Of a stretch of DNA of 64,000 nucleotides, positions 1-11,106 are shown piece by piece. The stretch's first letter is position 1, and the number at the start of each line of letters is the position of its first letter. The translations under genes and the position numbers were made by a program. This DNA comes from Acuticoccus sp. MNP-M23 (GTDB lineage Bacteria > Pseudomonadota > Alphaproteobacteria > Rhizobiales > Amorphaceae): assembly GCF_031195445.1 (NCBI RefSeq), contig NZ_CP133480.1:4766501-4830500 (forward strand), read 5' to 3'. The notes below the pieces were generated by a model that had not been told where the DNA came from, made no database searches, and worked only from the letters and a program-made list of their open reading frames with translations.

Positions 1-717
1 GGAACACATGGCACAGCCCTTCAAGGTGCGCGAACACCGGGATACGGGCTTCCCGCTGCATCCGCAGCACAAGGCCGCGACCGCCGCGCGGAACAATCAC
101 GTCGATGGTGCCGTCGGCGCCGGCGAGCATCGCGCCTACCGCGGCACGGTCACGGGTTGGCACCAGCTGGACCGCATCCTGCGGCAGCCCCGCCGCATCG
201 AGCCCCGCGCGGATTGCAGCGGCAATGGCCCGCGCCGAGCGCACAGTCTCCGAACCGGACCGCAGGATCACTGCATTGCCCGCCATCACGCAAAGCGCAG
301 CGGCATCAGCGGTGACGTTGGGGCGGCTTTCGTAGATGACGCCGATCACGCCGAGCGGGGTCGAGACCCGCTCGATCCGGAGACCGTTGGGCCTGTCCCA
401 CGATGCCAGCATCCGCCCGACAGGGTCCGGCAGATCGGCAATCGCCTCCAACGAGCCGGCAATTGCCTCGATCCGCGCATCGTCCAGCTTCGCGCGGTCG
501 CGAAAGGCAGGGTTGGGATCCATCTCGCTGAGGTCGGCAAAATTGGCAGAAAGGATGTCCGGTGCGGCGCTGCGCACTGCAGCGGCCATTGCAACCAGTG
601 CTGCGCGCTTCTGGTCGCCGCTGGCGAGCGCCAGTGTGGTTTGCGCGGCCCGTGCGCGCGCGCCCATCACAGCCACCATTTCGGCCGCGGAGCCCTCTGT
701 CGGAGCCATTTGCAGCG

Positions 718-721
<4 letters not shown>
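1..721 (-). CDS. proA: Gamma-glutamyl phosphate reductase (ProA), 3' part outside window
   Basis: Second step of proline synthesis: NADPH-dependent reduction of gamma-glutamyl phosphate to glutamate semialdehyde. The reading frame is open to the window edge, so only about 240 N-terminal residues are present. They include the family stretch ending [12 protein letters not shown], then FAHLEGLCH, which lies just before the catalytic cysteine region. Two starts are possible: GTG at 721, which overlaps the proB stop as GTGA and has a GGGAGG ribosome site four bases upstream, or ATG at 709. I prefer the GTG because of the coupling and the ribosome site. It follows proB, its pathway partner, on the same strand. 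The C-terminal half cannot be judged. Confidence 0.92.
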
Positions 722-3339
<2,618 letters not shown>

Positions 3340-3379
3340 TTCGGGCCCTCGTCCAGGCACCGGGTCACGGCGCCGGCTG

Positions 3380-3733
3380 TCAGATGTCCGGGTTGAAGAG
3401 GTCGCGCACCATGTCGTGGAGCGCGCCGGCATCCTCGCCCGGGCGGAATGTGGACAGGAACCCGCGGGTGGCTCCCGAGGTGCCTTCGAGCGGCACACAG
3501 GCGACATAGACGTCCGCATCGACGCTGCCGAGATCGAACGCGGCGACGGAGCGGGACAGCTCCTCGATCGTGCCGCCGCGTTCGGCGGCGACACCGGTCA
3601 GCACCTCACGGGCGGCGGTCATGCAGGCGGACCGGCTCTCGAAAGAGCCGACGTCGCTCACGCTGTAGCTGTCCGCCGCCGCAGAAATGCAGGTGGCCGC
3701 GACGATCAAAAAACCTGCCGCGACCTTCAGCAT
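3380..3733 (-). CDS. Small secreted protein of unknown function
   Basis: 117 residues, not recognised as a named family. The first roughly 20 residues (MLKVAAGFLIVAATCISAAA) form a typical Sec signal peptide, and the mature part is about 97 residues, acidic, with two cysteines (in RSACMTA and VACVPLEG) that could form a disulfide. This suggests a periplasmic protein. Its ATG follows directly on the TAG stop of rpmA without a spacer base, and it shares orientation with the rplU-rpmA-obgE group, so it is probably co-transcribed. No function is proposed. Confidence 0.72.
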   Translation of the reverse strand: MLKVAAGFLIVAATCISAAADSYSVSDVGSFESRSACMTAAREVLTGVAAERGGTIEELSRSVAAFDLGSVDADVYVACVPLEGTSGATRGFLSTFRPGEDAGALHDMVRDLFNPDI

Positions 3734-4027
3734 CTACTCAGCCGCCATCGGGGCTGCGGATGCGTCGTCGTTGGCAGCAACCGGGTTCACCAGAACGTAG
3801 GTGCGGCCGAGCTTCTTGCGGAACGCCACGTTGCCTTCGACGAGCGCGAACAGGGTGTGATCCTTGCCCATGCCGACATTGTCGCCCGGATGCCAGCGCG
3901 TGCCGCGCTGCCGCACGATGATGTTGCCGGGGATGACCGCCTCGCCGCCGAACTTCTTGAAGCCGAGACGGCGGCCTGCGGTATCGCGACCGTTGCGGGA
4001 TGAACCGCCTGCCTTTTTATGTGCCAT
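3734..4027 (-). CDS. rpmA: 50S ribosomal protein L27
   Basis: 97 residues beginning [16 protein letters not shown], the invariant N-terminus of L27 that reaches toward the peptidyl-transferase centre. [15 protein letters not shown] and [11 protein letters not shown] follow. The C-terminus carries a short Ala-rich extension ([15 protein letters not shown]) common in alphaproteobacteria. It lies 12 nt downstream of rplU in the standard rplU-rpmA pair. Confidence 0.98.
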   Translation of the reverse strand: MAHKKAGGSSRNGRDTAGRRLGFKKFGGEAVIPGNIIVRQRGTRWHPGDNVGMGKDHTLFALVEGNVAFRKKLGRTYVLVNPVAANDDASAAPMAAE

Positions 4028-4039
4028 GCGAAATTCTCC

Positions 4040-4357
4040 TTACGCGGCCGGGTTGATGCCGGTGATCTTCACCACCGTCTGATGCTGGCGATGGCCGTTC
4101 TTGCGGCGAGAGTTCTGCCGGCGGCGCTTCTTGAAGATGATGATCTTCTTGTTGCGCATGTGGTCGACGATCTCGCCCGTCACGGTGGCGCCGCTCAGGA
4201 ACGGCGCGCCGACGGTGATGTCGTCGCCATTGCCGATCATCAGCACTTCGCCGAACGACACGCTGTCGCCGGCGTCGCCGCTCACGGTTTCGATCTTCAG
4301 CTGGTCTCCGTCCGACACGCGATACTGCTTGCCGCCGGTCTTGATGACTGCGAACAT
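4040..4357 (-). CDS. rplU: 50S ribosomal protein L21
   Basis: 105 residues with the L21 start [14 protein letters not shown] and the later [21 protein letters not shown] basic stretch that contacts 23S rRNA. A longer open frame extends to 4474, but the conserved N-terminus fixes the start at ATG 4357. The untranslated leader is about 90 nt if the promoter at 4453-4481 is used. It is the first gene of the rplU-rpmA-secreted protein-arsC-obgE-proB-proA series. Confidence 0.98.
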   Translation of the reverse strand: MFAVIKTGGKQYRVSDGDQLKIETVSGDAGDSVSFGEVLMIGNGDDITVGAPFLSGATVTGEIVDHMRNKKIIIFKKRRRQNSRRKNGHRQHQTVVKITGINPAA

Positions 4358-4452
4358 TTTTCTGTCTGTCCTGTCTCGCTGCGGTCCCGCACAAAAACGC
4401 CCGGCTGATTTACCGAGCGAACGGGCCACTGCCTTCTTGTTGTGGAGGATGG

Positions 4453-4481
4453 GACATACGGTCCCCGGCCTCAATCGTCAA
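4453..4481 (-). promoter_or_regulatory. Probable sigma-70 promoter of rplU
   Basis: On the minus strand TTGACG (4481-4476) is separated by exactly 17 bases from TATGTC (4458-4453). The -35 matches the housekeeping consensus at five of six positions. The predicted transcript begins about 90 nt before the rplU ATG. Not tested experimentally. Confidence 0.55.
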
Positions 4482-4573
4482 TAGAAACCATGTCCGCAAA
4501 TGGTGCGGCCTGCCGCTTGCATCGGCTCCGGGAACGATAAAGACTTTCGCCACATGACATTTTGGAGGCCCCA

Positions 4574-5341
4574 ATGAAACTACTGATCGCCGCAGTGCTC
4601 GGCGCTGCAATCGCAGTACCCGCCGCAGCGCAGGACAAAACGCAGCTACGGATCGGCACCGAAGGCGCCTACCCGCCGTTCAATTACTACGATTCTGACC
4701 GCAATCTCATCGGCTTCGATGTGGATATCGCGAAAGCGCTGTGCGCGGAAATGAATGCTGAATGCACCTTTGTCGCACAGGACTGGGATGGAATCATTCC
4801 TGCCCTGCGCGCCAACAAGTTCGACGCCATCATCGCCTCCATGTCGATCACGGCAGAGCGTGACGAAGTGGTCGACTTCACCGACAAATATTACAACACC
4901 CCGCCCGCCATCGCCGTCCTGAAGGACTCCGCGCTGACCGAAGCCACCCCGGAAGCGCTGGAAGACATCGTGATGGGCGCGCAGTCCTCCACCACCCACG
5001 CCAATTACGCCGAGAAGCATTTCGCCGACACCGAGCTGCGCCGCTACGGCTCGCCCGAAGAATACAAGCTCGACCTCGCGTCCGGCCGGATCGACGCCGC
5101 CATCGACGACGTCGTCGTCCTGTCCGACTGGATCAACAGCGAGGACGGCGCCTGCTGCAAGATCCTCGCAACGCTGAAGACCGACCCCGAGATCAATGGC
5201 GCCGGCGCCGGAGTTGCGATCCGCGAGGGCGACGCCGAGCTTCAGGGCAAGTTCAACGATGCCATCGCCGCCATCCGCGCCGACGGCACCTACGACGAGA
5301 TCCAGAAGAAGTATTTCGACTTCGACGTCTACGGCGACTAG
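4574..5341 (+). CDS. Polar amino-acid ABC transporter, periplasmic binding protein
   Basis: 255 residues. A Sec signal peptide (MKLLIAAVLGAAIAVPAAAQ) is followed by a family-3 solute-binding fold: LRIGTEGAYPPFNYYDSDRNLIGFDVDIA, the ANKFDAIIASMSIT hinge region, and the typical C-terminus GTYDEIQKKYFDFD. Proteins of this type bind lysine/arginine/ornithine, histidine or cystine. The start is ATG at 4574, with a GGAGG site six bases before it; an in-frame TTG upstream is ignored. Two permease genes follow on the same strand after a strong intercistronic hairpin. Ligand specificity cannot be read from the sequence, but the linked PLP enzyme hints at a sulfur amino acid. Confidence 0.93.
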   Translation: MKLLIAAVLGAAIAVPAAAQDKTQLRIGTEGAYPPFNYYDSDRNLIGFDVDIAKALCAEMNAECTFVAQDWDGIIPALRANKFDAIIASMSITAERDEVVDFTDKYYNTPPAIAVLKDSALTEATPEALEDIVMGAQSSTTHANYAEKHFADTELRRYGSPEEYKLDLASGRIDAAIDDVVVLSDWINSEDGACCKILATLKTDPEINGAGAGVAIREGDAELQGKFNDAIAAIRADGTYDEIQKKYFDFDVYGD

Positions 5342-5352
5342 CCATCCCGGCC

Positions 5353-5376
5353 GGAGGGGCGCGCCAGCGTCCCTCC
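5353..5376 (+). other. Intercistronic stem-loop in ABC transporter operon
   Basis: GGAGGGGCGC pairs with GCGTCCCTCC (10 bp with one G-U pair) around a four-base loop GCCA, in the 57-nt gap between the binding-protein and permease genes. There is no U tract. Such hairpins often stabilise the upstream message or partly terminate transcription, giving excess binding protein over permease; that role is inferred. Confidence 0.6.
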
Positions 5377-5398
5377 CTCTCCTTGGAGCTTCCCCGCG

Positions 5399-6109
5399 AT
5401 GGATGACAGCCTGTTCGGGCTCCTGCGCTTCGGCCCCGGCGGCTGGGGCGACGAGCTTCTCCTCGGCCTCAGGATCACGTTGCTTCTGGCGCTCGCCACG
5501 GCCCCGATCGGCCTTGTGGGCGGATTCCTCCTGGCGCTGGCCCGCCGCAGTGACCGCCCGGTCCTGCGCTTTTGCGCAACCGCCTTCACCACGGTGTTCA
5601 AGGGCCTGCCGGAGCTGATCACCCTCTTCATCGTCTACTACGGCTTCTCGATGCTGCTGGCGTGGTTCGTCGGCCTCTTCTCCGACGCCTACGTGGAGGT
5701 CTCCTCCTTCGTCGCCGGCATGATTGCGCTGGGCGCTGTGTCCGCCTCGTTCGCGTCCGAGGTGTTCATGGCGGCGCTGGGCGGCATCGCCAAGGGGCAG
5801 ACCGAAGCTGCCGATGCGCTCGGGATTTCGCGCTTCACCACCATGCGCAAGGTGATCCTGCCGCAGCTCATCCGCATCGCCCTGCCCGGCCTCGGCAATC
5901 TGTGGCTCGTCCTTTTGAAGGACACTGCGCTGGTCTCCGTCATCGCCCTGCCGGATCTCCTGCGGCAGACCTCCATCGCGGTCGGGGCCACCAAGGAGCC
6001 GTTCTTCTTCTTTGCCGTTGCCATCGGCATCTATTTCGTAATTTCGCTGGCCTCGATGGCCGTCATCGCGCTCCTTGAGAAGCGTTACGCAAAGGCCTAC
6101 GCGCGATGA
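5399..6109 (+). CDS. Polar amino-acid ABC transporter permease (HisQ-like)
   Basis: 236 residues, about five membrane spans. It carries the inner-membrane permease motif of the HisM/HisQ family: FKGLPELITLFIVYY near residues 68-82 and the EAA loop EAADALGISRFTTMRKVILPQLIRIALPG that docks the ATPase. The start is ATG at 5399 with a GGAG ribosome site. It ends in a four-base ATGA overlap with the second permease, so the two are surely co-translated and probably form a heterodimer. No ATPase gene is adjacent; it must be supplied from elsewhere. Confidence 0.93.
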   Translation: MDDSLFGLLRFGPGGWGDELLLGLRITLLLALATAPIGLVGGFLLALARRSDRPVLRFCATAFTTVFKGLPELITLFIVYYGFSMLLAWFVGLFSDAYVEVSSFVAGMIALGAVSASFASEVFMAALGGIAKGQTEAADALGISRFTTMRKVILPQLIRIALPGLGNLWLVLLKDTALVSVIALPDLLRQTSIAVGATKEPFFFFAVAIGIYFVISLASMAVIALLEKRYAKAYAR

Positions 6110-6834
6110 ATTTTCTCCCGGACATTCTCGCCAACTACGGCGACGATCTTCTCGACGGCTTCTGGGTCACGATCCAACTCGTGGTCATCTCGGTTGGCCT
6201 TGGCGCCCTCCTCGGCGCGCTGGTGTGCGCGGGGCAGATGTCGAAGCTGTGGCCGCTCCGGTGGTTCACCACCTTCTACATTGCGGTCTTCCGCGGCACG
6301 CCGCTGCTCGCCCAGCTTTTCCTTATCTACTACGGCGCCGGCCAGTTCTCCGGCTTCTGGCGCGATGTCGGCCTCTGGGGCATTTTGCGCGAGCCGTTCA
6401 ACTGCGCCCTGATCTCCTTCACCCTCAACACCGCCGCCTATCAGGCCGAGGTGTTCCGCGGCGCGATCCAGGCGATCCCGCACGGCCAGTGGGAGGGCGC
6501 GGCCGCCCTTGGGCTGCGCCGCCGCATCGCCTTCCTCCGGGTGATCCTGCCGCAGGCGGCGCTTTATGCGCTGCGCCCGTTCGGCAACGAAATCATTCTG
6601 ATGATCAAGGGCTCGGCCGTCGCCTCCGTCGTCACCGTCTACGACCTTCTGGGCGAAACGCGCCTTGCCTACTCCGACACCTTCCGCTTCGACGTCTACT
6701 TCTACGCCGCTGCCCTCTACCTCATTCTGGTTGAGACGCTGCGCCGGGTGTGGAATGTCCTCGAGCGGCGCCTGACGCGCCATCTCACCCCCGAGAGCCG
6801 CCCGAACATGGGCGGCGAGGATGCGCTCGACTGA
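6106..6834 (+). CDS. Polar amino-acid ABC transporter permease (HisM-like)
   Basis: 242 residues, second permease of the pair. It shows FRGTPLLAQLFLIYYG (about residues 65-80) and the EAA loop EGAAALGLRRRIAFLRVILPQAALYALRP. The hydrophilic C-terminal tail (ERRLTRHLTPESRP) is typical of HisM-type subunits. The start overlaps the upstream stop (ATGA). Its own stop TGA shares one base with the ATG of the following PLP enzyme, extending the operon beyond transport. Confidence 0.93.
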   Translation: MNFLPDILANYGDDLLDGFWVTIQLVVISVGLGALLGALVCAGQMSKLWPLRWFTTFYIAVFRGTPLLAQLFLIYYGAGQFSGFWRDVGLWGILREPFNCALISFTLNTAAYQAEVFRGAIQAIPHGQWEGAAALGLRRRIAFLRVILPQAALYALRPFGNEIILMIKGSAVASVVTVYDLLGETRLAYSDTFRFDVYFYAAALYLILVETLRRVWNVLERRLTRHLTPESRPNMGGEDALD

Positions 6835-7973
6835 TGAAGCCCCCCTTCCGCCCGGCAACCATCGCCGCCCAGGCCAACGGACAGATCAACACGGCAACCG
6901 GCGGCACCGTCGGCCCCATCGAGACGTCCACCACCTTCGAGCGCGATGATGCCTATCGCCTCCCCGCTTCCGGCGACATCTACCGCCGCGACAACAACGC
7001 GACCGTGCGCGAGGCGGAGGCGGTGCTGAACGCCCTCGAAGGCGCCGCGGAAACCCGTCTGTTCGGCTCCGGCCTTGCCGCGATCGCGGCCGTGATGCGC
7101 GCGGCCCAAGGCCCCATTGCCCTGCAGGACGGCACCTATTACGGCACCCAGAAGCTGGGCGAAGCCTATGCCGCGGAAGGGCGCACCGTCGTCCGCTTCC
7201 CCGCCGGCGACCTCGACGCACTGCGCAGGGTCTGCGCCGAGGCGAAGCCCGGCCTCGTCGTCATCGAGACCCCGTCCAACCCGTGGCTTGCCGTGGTGGA
7301 CATCGCCGGCACCGCCGAGATCGCCCACGAAGCCGGTGCCCTGCTTGCGATCGATTCCACCGCGGCAACGCCGATCCTCACCCGCCCGCTGGACCTTGGC
7401 GCCGACATTGTCATGCATTCGGCAACCAAGGCCCTCAACGGTCATTCGGACGTACTCGCCGGTGCCCTCTGCGTCCGGGAGAAATCCGAAACGTGGGAGC
7501 GCATCCTTTCGCTGCGGGCGATGGAAGGCGCGGTGCTGTCAAGCTTCGACGCCTACCTTCTGACCCGCGGGATGCGCACCCTGGCCGTCCGCGTCGCGGC
7601 AATGAACCACAATGCCGCCCACATCGCGCACTGGCTGGAGGCGCACCCTGCCGTCACAGCCGTGCGCTGGCCGGGGCTTTCGAGCCACCCCGCCCACGCG
7701 CTGGCCAGCCGGCAGATGCAGGGCGGCTTCGGCTCCCTCATGTCGTTCGACGTGAAGGGCGGCGCCAGTGAAGCGCTGGCGGTCCTGTCCCGGTTGAAAC
7801 TCATCAAACGAGCCACCTCGCTGGGCGGTGTCGAGACGCTGATCGAGCATCGCCACTCCATCGAACCGGCGTTCACCAACATGCCGCCGGCTCTCCTGCG
7901 CCTGTCGGTCGGCATCGAGGCGGTGGAGGATCTGGTTGCCGATCTTTCGGAGGGCCTCGGCGCGATTGCCTGA
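6834..7973 (+). CDS. Cystathionine gamma-synthase/lyase-family PLP enzyme
   Basis: 379-residue PLP-dependent enzyme of the Cys/Met metabolism family. The Schiff-base lysine is K199 in HSATKALNGHSDVLAG. Other family marks are FGSGLAAIAAV (phosphate cup), YYGTQKL, ETPSNPWLAVVDI, and SLGGVETLIEHR near the C-terminus. Members catalyse gamma- or beta-elimination or replacement on cystathionine, homocysteine, methionine or cystine; exact chemistry is not decidable. ATG 6834 overlaps the permease stop by one base, and the alternative upstream frame gives a Pro/Arg-rich shadow. Co-translation with the transporter suggests it processes the imported amino acid. Confidence 0.9.
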   Translation: MKPPFRPATIAAQANGQINTATGGTVGPIETSTTFERDDAYRLPASGDIYRRDNNATVREAEAVLNALEGAAETRLFGSGLAAIAAVMRAAQGPIALQDGTYYGTQKLGEAYAAEGRTVVRFPAGDLDALRRVCAEAKPGLVVIETPSNPWLAVVDIAGTAEIAHEAGALLAIDSTAATPILTRPLDLGADIVMHSATKALNGHSDVLAGALCVREKSETWERILSLRAMEGAVLSSFDAYLLTRGMRTLAVRVAAMNHNAAHIAHWLEAHPAVTAVRWPGLSSHPAHALASRQMQGGFGSLMSFDVKGGASEALAVLSRLKLIKRATSLGGVETLIEHRHSIEPAFTNMPPALLRLSVGIEAVEDLVADLSEGLGAIA

Positions 7974-8025
7974 CAACGCCGGCGCGTTCGGCTAAACCAA
8001 CAAGAAAAGCAAGGAGCGCAACACT

Positions 8026-8898
8026 ATGGCGAATGTCGCATTCATCGGGCTCGGCGTGATGGGCTATCCCATGGCCGGCCACCTGAAGAAGGCCGGGCAC
8101 ACGGTCACCGTCTACAACCGCACCCACGCCAAGGCCGAAAAGTGGGCCTCCGAGCATGGCGGCACCGCCAAGGCGACGCCGAAGGAAGCTGCCGAAGGGC
8201 AGGACTTCGTGTTCTGCTGCGTCGGCAATGACGATGACCTCAGAGCCGTCACCATCGGCGACGACGGCGCGTTCCACGGCATGAAGTCCGGTGCGATCTT
8301 CATCGACAACACCACCGCCTCCGCCGAAGTTGCCCGTGAACTGCGCGAAGCCGCAGACGAAAAGGGCTTCGGCTTTCTGGATGCCCCGGTCTCCGGCGGG
8401 CAGGCCGGCGCCGAAAATGGTGCGCTCACCGTGATGGTGGGCGGCGACCAGGACGTGTTCGACAAGGCCAAGCCGGTGATCGACGCTTACGCCAAGATGG
8501 TCGGCCTGATGGGCGGCACCGGCGCCGGGCAGCTGACCAAGATGGTCAACCAGATCTGCATTGCCGGGCTGGTGCAGGGGCTGTCGGAAGGCATTCACTT
8601 CGGCAAGACCGCCGGTCTCGACATTGAGAAGGTCGTCGAGGTGATCTCCAAGGGCGCCGCCGGCTCCTGGCAGATGGAAAACCGCTGGAAGACCATGGAC
8701 GCCGACGAGTACGACCACGGCTTCGCGGTCGACTGGATGCGCAAGGACCTGTCCATCTGCCTGGAAGAAGCCCGCCGCAACGGGGCAAGGCTGCCAGTGG
8801 CGGCCCTTGTCGACCAGTTCTACGGCGATGTGCAGAAGATGGGCGGCAACCGCTACGACACATCGGCGCTGCTCGCCCGGCTTGAGCGCTCCAAGTAG
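8026..8898 (+). CDS. NAD(P)-dependent 3-hydroxyisobutyrate/beta-hydroxyacid dehydrogenase
   Basis: 290 residues. The Rossmann start VAFIGLGVMGYPMAGHLKKAGH is followed by VYNRT, the substrate motif DAPVSGGQAGAENGALTVMVGG (about residues 120-141), and GTGAGQLTKMVNQ, which holds the catalytic lysine. Enzymes of this family oxidise 3-hydroxyisobutyrate, tartronate semialdehyde or other beta-hydroxyacids; the substrate here is not determined. It starts 52 nt after the PLP enzyme on the same strand with its own ribosome site (AAGGAG), so it may be in the same or a separate transcript. Two hairpins follow its stop. Confidence 0.9.
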   Translation: MANVAFIGLGVMGYPMAGHLKKAGHTVTVYNRTHAKAEKWASEHGGTAKATPKEAAEGQDFVFCCVGNDDDLRAVTIGDDGAFHGMKSGAIFIDNTTASAEVARELREAADEKGFGFLDAPVSGGQAGAENGALTVMVGGDQDVFDKAKPVIDAYAKMVGLMGGTGAGQLTKMVNQICIAGLVQGLSEGIHFGKTAGLDIEKVVEVISKGAAGSWQMENRWKTMDADEYDHGFAVDWMRKDLSICLEEARRNGARLPVAALVDQFYGDVQKMGGNRYDTSALLARLERSK

Positions 8899-8912
8899 GG
8901 TTTTGCGTTTGG

Positions 8913-8936
8913 GGCACGGCCGGTAAAGGCCGTGCC
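8913..8936 (+). terminator. Terminator-like hairpin after the hydroxyacid dehydrogenase gene
   Basis: GGCACGGCC pairs perfectly with GGCCGTGCC (9 bp) around a GGTAAA loop, 14 nt after the stop codon. No T-run follows, so it may act as a Rho-dependent or mRNA-stabilising structure rather than a classical terminator. Confidence 0.5.
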
Positions 8937-8964
8937 TCGCCGGCTCCCTCGGTATTCGAGGCAG

Positions 8965-8995
8965 CGGCGGAGCGGTGAATGTGCCCGCTCCGCCG
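8965..8995 (+). other. Second perfect 11-bp stem-loop in the same gap
   Basis: CGGCGGAGCGG pairs perfectly with CCGCTCCGCCG around a nine-base loop (8976-8984). It sits 28 nt beyond the first hairpin and about 130 nt before the next gene. Role unknown; it could protect the 3' end of the dehydrogenase message or form part of the leader of the downstream gene. Confidence 0.5.
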
Positions 8996-9122
8996 AAATG
9001 AGAGGGTGGTTGGCGATCGGCCGAGCGCACTTTTCCCTGTCGAGGCGGATTGGCGCAGTCCGGCGGTTTGATTTGACCGGCCCGGCGGCACGGTGGCAGC
9101 ACCCTTTCAAGGGAGCCTTGCC

Positions 9123-10127
9123 ATGATCTTTCGCGCCACTCTTGCATCTGTCGCTCTGCTGCTGGCGGTGGCGTCCGCCTCGGCGCAGCTGGCTGAAAGC
9201 GGCCCGTGGCCGGCAGATGGCCCATCCGGCGAGCGCATTGCGGTGCGCAGCACCAGCCCCTTTGCGCTTTACGATGCTGCCCTCGGCAATGCGCCGGCAA
9301 CGGAGGCGCGCGTCACCTTCACGCCTGCCGTCGGGGCCAGTGCCGGCAAGCCGTCGCCTGCGGTGGTGCTTCTCCATGGCGCTGGCGGCGTGTCGTCCGC
9401 GCGCGAGGGGCGGTATGCGCGCGAATTTGCGGCGCAGGGGGTCGCGGTGGCGGTGGTCGACGTGTTCGGCGCCCGCAATGGCGGCGGCTTCATGCAACGG
9501 CTGGTCAACGTCACCGAGGCAATGGCGCTCGCTGACGCCTTCGCCGCCCGCGACTGGCTGGCCGCCCGGCCGGACGTGGACGGCGACCGGATTGCCATCA
9601 TCGGCTTCTCCTATGGCGGGATGAGCGCAACCTATGCCGCCTACCGGCAGGTGGTGGATGCCTACGGGGCACAGCCCTTCGCCGCCCACGTCGCCTTCTA
9701 CGGCCCGTGCATCGCAAGGTTCGAGGACGTGACGGCCACCGGCGCCCCGCTCCTGATGCTGTGGGGCGAACAGGACGCCATCATCGACCCCGACGAATGC
9801 ATTGCCACCGCCGCGGATCTGGAACGCGGCGGGAGCGCCGTGGAAATCACCCGCTACGATGCCCGTCACCGCTGGGACGGACGCGGCCGCAACTGGCGCG
9901 CGCCCGCCCACATTGCCGACTGCCGCTTCCGCGTCGGCCGCGACGGGGCTGCGCGTGACGAGAACACATTCTTCGTGATGGACGGGCCCGTGGCGCGCGC
10001 GGCGATGCTGGGCCTCTGCCTCAACCGCGACGGCTACCTGATCGGCGCAGATGAGGCCGTGCGCGAACGATCCAATGCGCGGATGGCGCAATTTCTCAAT
10101 CCCGTCCTGTTTCCGCCGGGGGATTGA
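9123..10127 (+). CDS. Secreted dienelactone-hydrolase-like alpha/beta hydrolase
   Basis: 334 residues. A Sec signal peptide ([22 protein letters not shown]) precedes an alpha/beta-hydrolase domain with [12 protein letters not shown] (oxyanion region), the nucleophile elbow [21 protein letters not shown] (likely acid) and DARHRWDG (likely His). The nucleophile is serine, unlike the cysteine of classical dienelactone hydrolase, so an esterase role is likely. An in-frame ATG ten codons upstream is possible, but ATG 9123 follows an AAGGGAG site and begins a clean signal peptide. Substrate unknown. It stands alone between two hairpins and argB. Confidence 0.82.
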   Translation: MIFRATLASVALLLAVASASAQLAESGPWPADGPSGERIAVRSTSPFALYDAALGNAPATEARVTFTPAVGASAGKPSPAVVLLHGAGGVSSAREGRYAREFAAQGVAVAVVDVFGARNGGGFMQRLVNVTEAMALADAFAARDWLAARPDVDGDRIAIIGFSYGGMSATYAAYRQVVDAYGAQPFAAHVAFYGPCIARFEDVTATGAPLLMLWGEQDAIIDPDECIATAADLERGGSAVEITRYDARHRWDGRGRNWRAPAHIADCRFRVGRDGAARDENTFFVMDGPVARAAMLGLCLNRDGYLIGADEAVRERSNARMAQFLNPVLFPPGD

Positions 10128-10194
10128 GCGCTGCCCTTGCAACCATTCCCTTGAGGCCATATCGGTTTTTGCCCGTCCGAGAAGGCTCAAGCTC

Positions 10195-11091
10195 ATGACC
10201 GACAAGATCCAGGCCGACGCGCCGCTGCGTGCCGAAATCATCGCGACAGCGCTGCCCTACATGCTGCGCTACGATGATCGCACCATCGTCGTGAAATATG
10301 GCGGCCACGCCATGGGCGACCCGGAACTCGCCAAGGATTTTGCCGAGGACATCACCCTTCTCACCCTGTCGGGGATCAATGCCGTGGTGGTGCACGGCGG
10401 CGGGCCGCAGATCGGCCAGATGCTGGACCGGCTGAACATCAAGTCCGAGTTTCGCGACGGGTTGCGCGTGACCGACAAGGCCACCGTCGAGATTGTCGAG
10501 ATGGTTCTGGCCGGCTCCATCAACAAGGAGATCGTGTCGACCATCAACCGCGCCGGCGGGCGGGCTGTGGGTCTTTGCGGCAAGGACGGGCGGATGGTCC
10601 TCGCCGAACCGCTGAAGCGCACCACGCGCGATCCGGATTCCAACATCGAGAAGGTCGTCGACCTCGGCTTCGTCGGCGAGCCGGTCGAGGTGCGTCGCGA
10701 TGTGCTGGACGTTCTGGCGCGCCAGGAAATCATCCCGGTGATTGCCCCGGTCGCTTCCGGCGCCGACGGCGAGACCTACAACATCAACGCCGACACCTTC
10801 GCCGGCGCCATTGCCGGCGCGCTGGGCGCAACGCGCCTCCTCTTCCTGACCGACGTGGACGGGGTGCTCGACCAGGATGGCACGCTCATCAAGGAACTCA
10901 CCGTTGCCGAGGCGCGGCGGATGATGGCATCCGGCGTCATTTCAGGCGGCATGGTCCCCAAGGTCGAGACCTGCATTGCGGCGCTGGAGCGCGGTGTGGA
11001 AGGCGTCGTCATCCTCAACGGCAAGACGCCCCATGCGGTCCTGCTGGAGCTGTTCACCGACGGCGGCGCCGGCACGCTGATCCAGCGCTGA
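10195..11091 (+). CDS. argB: Acetylglutamate kinase (ArgB)
   Basis: 298 residues. It phosphorylates N-acetylglutamate in arginine synthesis. Amino-acid-kinase motifs are clear: [14 protein letters not shown] near residue 29, [41 protein letters not shown] and the C-terminal [10 protein letters not shown] and [19 protein letters not shown]. The N-terminal helix of about 20 residues before the kinase core is the part that in many species mediates arginine-sensitive hexamer formation. ATG 10195 gives the family-typical N-terminus; 48 codons of open frame upstream are non-conserved. Confidence 0.96.
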   Translation: MTDKIQADAPLRAEIIATALPYMLRYDDRTIVVKYGGHAMGDPELAKDFAEDITLLTLSGINAVVVHGGGPQIGQMLDRLNIKSEFRDGLRVTDKATVEIVEMVLAGSINKEIVSTINRAGGRAVGLCGKDGRMVLAEPLKRTTRDPDSNIEKVVDLGFVGEPVEVRRDVLDVLARQEIIPVIAPVASGADGETYNINADTFAGAIAGALGATRLLFLTDVDGVLDQDGTLIKELTVAEARRMMASGVISGGMVPKVETCIAALERGVEGVVILNGKTPHAVLLELFTDGGAGTLIQR

Positions 11092-11106
11092 CAACGGGCC
11101 GGGCGC

